Made by a program: the position numbers and the translations under genes. The notes under the pieces are model-generated. The model saw nothing but the letters and a program-made list of their open reading frames with translations, did no database searches and was not told where the DNA came from. DNA of 64,000 nt from Poriferisodalis sp965116245. Its GTDB lineage: Bacteria; Actinomycetota; Acidimicrobiia; Acidimicrobiales; Poriferisodalaceae. Position 1 is the first letter of the stretch. Every line of letters begins with the position of its first letter. The DNA lies in assembly GCA_965116245.1 (NCBI GenBank), contig OZ220497.1:2833934-2897933 (forward strand). The letters are read 5' to 3'. Shown here one piece after another: positions 60,242 to 64,000 of the stretch.

Positions 60242-62554
60242 ATGGCTGCATCGGGTTCAATTCTGGGTAATCCTGTTCAGCGCAAGGAAGATCCAGGGCT
60301 GCTGACCGGGAGGAATCACTACGTTGACGATTTGGATGTCAACGCGGCGCAGATCGCCTTCGTGCGATCCCCGGAGGCGCACGCTGAGATCACCTTAATC
60401 GACACTGCCGAAGCGGAGTCCATGCCGGGTGTCTTGGCGGTCTACACCTCACAGAACTTGCCCATGGACTCATTCCAGGGCTTCCCGATGATGCCGCCGG
60501 ATTTCAATCGTCCGCCCTTGGCTGTGGGCCGTGTGCGATTCGTAGGCGACATAGTGGCTGCGGTCGTGGCGCAAACCCAAGCGCAGGCGAACGACGCGGC
60601 GGAAGCTGTCTACGTTGAATACAACCCGCTGCCTGTCGTTTCAGACATTGAGCAGGCGGTGCAACCAGACTCGCCAGTCGTGTGGGACGGGCAGGCATCT
60701 AACGTGTGCTTCCCGTTTGCCATCCCAGGCCCCGATGAGAACACTGGCGAGCGGCCCGACGTTGACGCCCTTGCTGGCGCCGACCATGTTGTTTCGGAGC
60801 GCATCGTCACACAGCGTCTGGCTGGCGCTCCGATGGAGCCAAACGGATGCGTGGCCGTGCCAGGCGACGACGGCACCATGACTCTGCACCTGTCCGTGCA
60901 GAACGCACACTCTCAGCACGAAGCACTCGCCCCTGCGCTCGGTCTGGAGCCTGACAAGTTGCGGGTCACCGCGCCATGGGTAGGTGGCGGCTTCGGACCC
61001 AAGGCTGCGGTATACCCCGAGTACATCGTCGTCGGCAAGGCAGCTCAAACCCTGGACCAGCCAATCCGATGGACCGAAAACCGTTCCGAGAACATGGTTT
61101 CGATGGTCCAGGGCCGTGCCATGGTGATGAACGCCGAGATGGGTGTTCGCAACGACGGCAGCATCGTCGGCTTGCGGGCCAACGTGATTGCCGATGCGGG
61201 GGCCTACCCCATCATCGGTGCGATCCTGCCAATGCTCACGGGGATGCTGAGCCAAGCGGTGTACGACATTCCGGTCATCGATTACACCTCACAAACCGTC
61301 ATCACCAACACGACACCGATCGGTGCGTACCGGGGTGCTGGACGTCCTGAAGCGACCCAGATGGTGGAACGCATTTTGGACAAGGCTGCTAAGGCAATCG
61401 GCATGGATCCTGCGGAGATTCGACGCAAGAACTTCCTGCAACCCGACGCATTCCCGGCTGCTCTGCAGACCGGCGTCAACTACGACTCGGGCGAGTACGA
61501 ACGGGCCTTGGACGCGGTGCTGGAAGCCTCCGGCTACGCCGATCTACGGGCCGAGCAGCGGAGTCGGCGAGATGCTGACAATGCGAAGTTGCTGGGCATA
61601 GGCGTGTCGTCCTACGTCGAGATCACCGCTCCCGTGGGACTGCACGTGGAGTACGGCAGCACTGAAGTACACGACGATGGCACAGCCACGATCCGTGTCG
61701 GCACCTCCAGTCACGGACAAGGCCACGACACTGCATTCAGCCAGATCGTAGAAGGCGTGCTCGGCATCCCCATGGACAAGGTCACTCACCTAGACGCCGA
61801 CACTGCCGAAGTGCCCTCCGGCGCAGGCACGCTCGGTTCGCGATCGCTTCAGACAGCCGGATCGGCTGTGTACCTGTCGAGCCAGGCCGTGTTGGAGAAG
61901 GGCAAGCAGCTAGCTGCTCACCTGCTTGAAGCATCGGCCGAGGACATTGTCGTGTCCGAAGGCGGTCTGGCAGTAGCTGGCGTGCCCACCAGCTCGGTGA
62001 GCTGGGCCGACATCGCGAAGTTGGCCAACGACGACGGCGCCCGGCCAGCAGGTCTGGAAGCGGGCTTGATGGCCGAAGAGAACTTCGATGGCACCGATTC
62101 CACGTACCCGTTCGGCTCCCACGTTGCAGTCGTAGAAATCGACCGCGACACCGGTCAAGTGAGCCTGGTACGACACGTGGCAGTCGACGACTGCGGCACC
62201 ATCATGAACCCGCTGATCGTCAATGGGCAACAACACGGCGGTATCGCCCAAGGCATCGCGCAAGCGCTGTACGAGCACGTGCAATACGACAGCGACGGCC
62301 AGCCCCGCAACCCGAGCCTCGGCGAATACCTAGTGCCATCGGCGGCGGAGCTGCCGAGCTTCGAGGTGTCCAACACCGAGACGGCCAGCCCTCGCAACCC
62401 GCTCGGCGCTAAGGGCATCGGCGAGTCCGGCACGATCGGCTCAACACCGGCAGTGCATAACGCCGTTTGCGATGCGGTAGCCCACCTGGGCATCGACCAC
62501 ATTGATATGCCCTGCAGCCCGCAGAACGTCTGGCGCGCACTCCAGAGCGTTTGA
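60242..62554 (+). CDS. Molybdopterin-binding large subunit of a xanthine dehydrogenase/CoxL-family hydroxylase
   Basis: 770-residue large subunit of the molybdenum hydroxylase family. The active-site loop reads GAYRGAGRPEA, the form II (CoxL-like) signature, not the AYRCSFR of genuine CO dehydrogenase. Other signs: VGGGFGPKAAVYPE for the cofactor, and GAKGIGESG with the catalytic glutamate near the end. ATG at 60242 with GGGGCAAGAG ahead gives the family's SILGNPVQRKEDPGLLTG start. The FAD and iron-sulphur subunits it would need are not in the window. Substrate unknown, an aldehyde or N-heterocycle. Confidence 0.91.
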   Translation: MAASGSILGNPVQRKEDPGLLTGRNHYVDDLDVNAAQIAFVRSPEAHAEITLIDTAEAESMPGVLAVYTSQNLPMDSFQGFPMMPPDFNRPPLAVGRVRFVGDIVAAVVAQTQAQANDAAEAVYVEYNPLPVVSDIEQAVQPDSPVVWDGQASNVCFPFAIPGPDENTGERPDVDALAGADHVVSERIVTQRLAGAPMEPNGCVAVPGDDGTMTLHLSVQNAHSQHEALAPALGLEPDKLRVTAPWVGGGFGPKAAVYPEYIVVGKAAQTLDQPIRWTENRSENMVSMVQGRAMVMNAEMGVRNDGSIVGLRANVIADAGAYPIIGAILPMLTGMLSQAVYDIPVIDYTSQTVITNTTPIGAYRGAGRPEATQMVERILDKAAKAIGMDPAEIRRKNFLQPDAFPAALQTGVNYDSGEYERALDAVLEASGYADLRAEQRSRRDADNAKLLGIGVSSYVEITAPVGLHVEYGSTEVHDDGTATIRVGTSSHGQGHDTAFSQIVEGVLGIPMDKVTHLDADTAEVPSGAGTLGSRSLQTAGSAVYLSSQAVLEKGKQLAAHLLEASAEDIVVSEGGLAVAGVPTSSVSWADIAKLANDDGARPAGLEAGLMAEENFDGTDSTYPFGSHVAVVEIDRDTGQVSLVRHVAVDDCGTIMNPLIVNGQQHGGIAQGIAQALYEHVQYDSDGQPRNPSLGEYLVPSAAELPSFEVSNTETASPRNPLGAKGIGESGTIGSTPAVHNAVCDAVAHLGIDHIDMPCSPQNVWRALQSV

Positions 62555-62725
62555 GCGAGGGCGCGCGGTTGTTGCTTTGGCGGCGCGCCTTGTTGATCGA
62601 CTTTGATTGGCGCACTTAGCGGCCCATCAAACATGATGCTTGGCGATGGCGTAGTCTCTGTGCTCGCAAGCCAAGCGTGACCGGCCCGTCATTCGGGTTC
62701 AGCGCGCTCTGAGAGAGGACAACCT

Positions 62726-63955
62726 ATGTCTACAGAAGCAGCCACCGACCCGGTTATCGTCGCGACCGCCCGCAGCCCCATTGGTCGTGCCTTTAAGGGT
62801 TCTTTGACCGAGATGCGGCCAGACGACATGACAGCGCAGATCGTCACGAAGTTGCTTGACAAGGTGCCCGAGGTGCCTCATGGCGAAATTGAGGATCTAA
62901 TGCTGGGCTGCGGACAGCCCGGCGGCGAAGCTGGCTTCAACATCGCTCGCGCCGCGGCAGTCCTGGCCGGTCTTGAGGAAGTGCCTGGCACCACCGTCAA
63001 CCGCTATTGCTCTTCGTCTCTGCAGACCATCCGCATGGCCGCTCACGCCATCCGAGCTGGTGAGGGCGACGCCTTTATCGCCGCAGGTGTCGAGTGTGTG
63101 AGCCGCTACGACAAGGGCAACTCCGACAGCCTGCCCGGCACCACCAACCCGCAATTCAATGCCCCCGGCGAGCGCACCAAAGTACGCGCCGAAGGTGGCC
63201 ACGGCGATTGGATAGCGGCGCCAGGACTTCCCGACCTATACATCGCGATGGGCCAAACCGCCGAGAACGTTGCCGAACACAAGGGTGTAAGCCGCAAAGC
63301 AATGGACGAGTACGGGGTGATGAGCCAGAACAAGGCGGAAGATGCCATTGGACGTGGCTTCTTTGAGATGGACATCACTCCGCTGGAACTGCCTGACGGC
63401 AGCGTGGTTAGCACCGACGACGGTCCGCGTGCGGGTGTCACTTACGATGCTGTCTCGCAGCTCAAGCCGGTGTTTCGCCCCGACGGCCGGGTCACAGCCG
63501 GTAACGCATGTCCGTTGAACGATGGCGCCGCAGCGGTCATGGTGATGAGCCGCAAGCGTGCCGAAGAGCTGGGCATCACACCGTTGGCGCGCATCATTTC
63601 CTCGGCTGTGTCGGCGCTGAATCCCGAAATCATGGGCCTTGGTCCGATTGAGGCGTGCAAGAAGGCACTGGCACGTGCGGGCATGCAGATGAGCGATATC
63701 GACATGGTGGAGATCAACGAGGCGTTCGCGGCCCAGGTAATCCCGTCGGCTGAAGAGTTGGGCATCGACCTGGTCGATCAACTGAATCTCAACGGCGGTG
63801 CCATTGCGCTGGGCCACCCCTTCGGCATGACCGGTGCGCGCATCATGACCACACTGCTGAACGGTCTCGCCGACCGCGACAAGACCTTCGGGCTCGAGTC
63901 AATGTGCGTCGGTGGCGGCCAGGGCATGGCCATGATCGTGGAGCGACTGAGCTGA
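62726..63955 (+). CDS. Acetyl-CoA acetyltransferase / 3-ketoacyl-CoA thiolase
   Basis: 409-residue thiolase. The nucleophile cysteine is C95 in NRYCSSSLQT; the other catalytic residues are in INEAFAAQV, ALGHPFGMTGAR (histidine) and SMCVGGGQGMA (second cysteine). ATG follows GAGAGAGGACAACCT. It could be the last step of beta-oxidation of products from the upstream CoA-transferase and thioesterase genes, or biosynthetic; the sequence does not decide. Confidence 0.95.
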   Translation: MSTEAATDPVIVATARSPIGRAFKGSLTEMRPDDMTAQIVTKLLDKVPEVPHGEIEDLMLGCGQPGGEAGFNIARAAAVLAGLEEVPGTTVNRYCSSSLQTIRMAAHAIRAGEGDAFIAAGVECVSRYDKGNSDSLPGTTNPQFNAPGERTKVRAEGGHGDWIAAPGLPDLYIAMGQTAENVAEHKGVSRKAMDEYGVMSQNKAEDAIGRGFFEMDITPLELPDGSVVSTDDGPRAGVTYDAVSQLKPVFRPDGRVTAGNACPLNDGAAAVMVMSRKRAEELGITPLARIISSAVSALNPEIMGLGPIEACKKALARAGMQMSDIDMVEINEAFAAQVIPSAEELGIDLVDQLNLNGGAIALGHPFGMTGARIMTTLLNGLADRDKTFGLESMCVGGGQGMAMIVERLS

Positions 63956-64000
63956 CCGACGCGTCGCCAACACTGGCCCAGTGAGATTGGCCCAGTGAGA

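Noticed and set aside
60242..62554. Assignment as CO dehydrogenase CoxL form I
   Set aside because: The active-site loop is AYRGAGR, not AYRCSFR, and the small and medium subunits are absent.

Overview
The window reads as chromosomal DNA of a GC-rich actinobacterium. The pointers are a mycothiol ligase (mshC), a phosphatidylinositol/PI-mannoside set (pgsA, patA, pimA), an F420:NADPH reductase, an InhA-type enoyl reductase, a UvrD2-like helicase with an HRDC domain and a DUF222/HNH protein. The gene set and surface-protein style suggest an uncultured member of the Acidimicrobiia; that placement is inference, because no rRNA is present.

Region 1 (1-22 kb, mostly minus strand) is a core housekeeping block: yebC, ruvC-ruvA-ruvB, queA, tgt, yajC, secD, secF, preceded by pdxS-pdxT, a degenerate M48-like membrane protein, pimA, patA, pgsA, a membrane protein, mshC and npdG. 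The order resembles the Mycobacterium tuberculosis Rv2586c-Rv2612c region. Start/stop overlaps of the ATGA/GTGA type couple many of these genes. A two-gene, AT-richer plus-strand island (a GPP34-cytochrome P450 fusion and an acyltransferase-3) sits between patA and pimA. Region 2 (22-29.3 kb, plus strand) holds fabI, two large paralogous secreted proteins (cell-wall-binding repeats plus RCC1-like repeats) and an HNH protein. The first surface gene has a 12-C homopolymer between its strong ribosome site/ATG and its body, leaving the ATG out of frame.

Region 3 (29.3-45 kb) is mixed: four tRNAs (Pro, Arg, His, Lys), a small ferredoxin, an LLM-class oxidoreductase, two NUDIX hydrolases, UvrD2-like helicase, folE, a beta-carbonic anhydrase, two AhpD-like proteins, alanine dehydrogenase, a quinone-reductase-like MDR and a 2-oxoglutarate oxygenase. 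At 37.8-39.0 kb two ORFs in one frame are separated only by a TGA followed by a hairpin; together they make a GrdB-family selenoprotein. Region 4 (45-64 kb) looks catabolic: a double CaiB-type CoA-transferase, a single CaiB, two amidases, a TesB-like thioesterase, a class III aminotransferase, a HyuA-HyuB fusion, a molybdenum hydroxylase large subunit and a thiolase. Together they could open amide/lactam-type substrates and process acyl-CoAs.

The most pervasive oddity is tandem repetition. Units of about 13-17 bp occur at many gene boundaries, and units of 9, 15, 18, 30 or 45 bp (always multiples of three) occur inside conserved genes such as secD, tgt, queA, ruvB, pdxT, folE and the helicase, adding low-complexity inserts to proteins that normally lack them.
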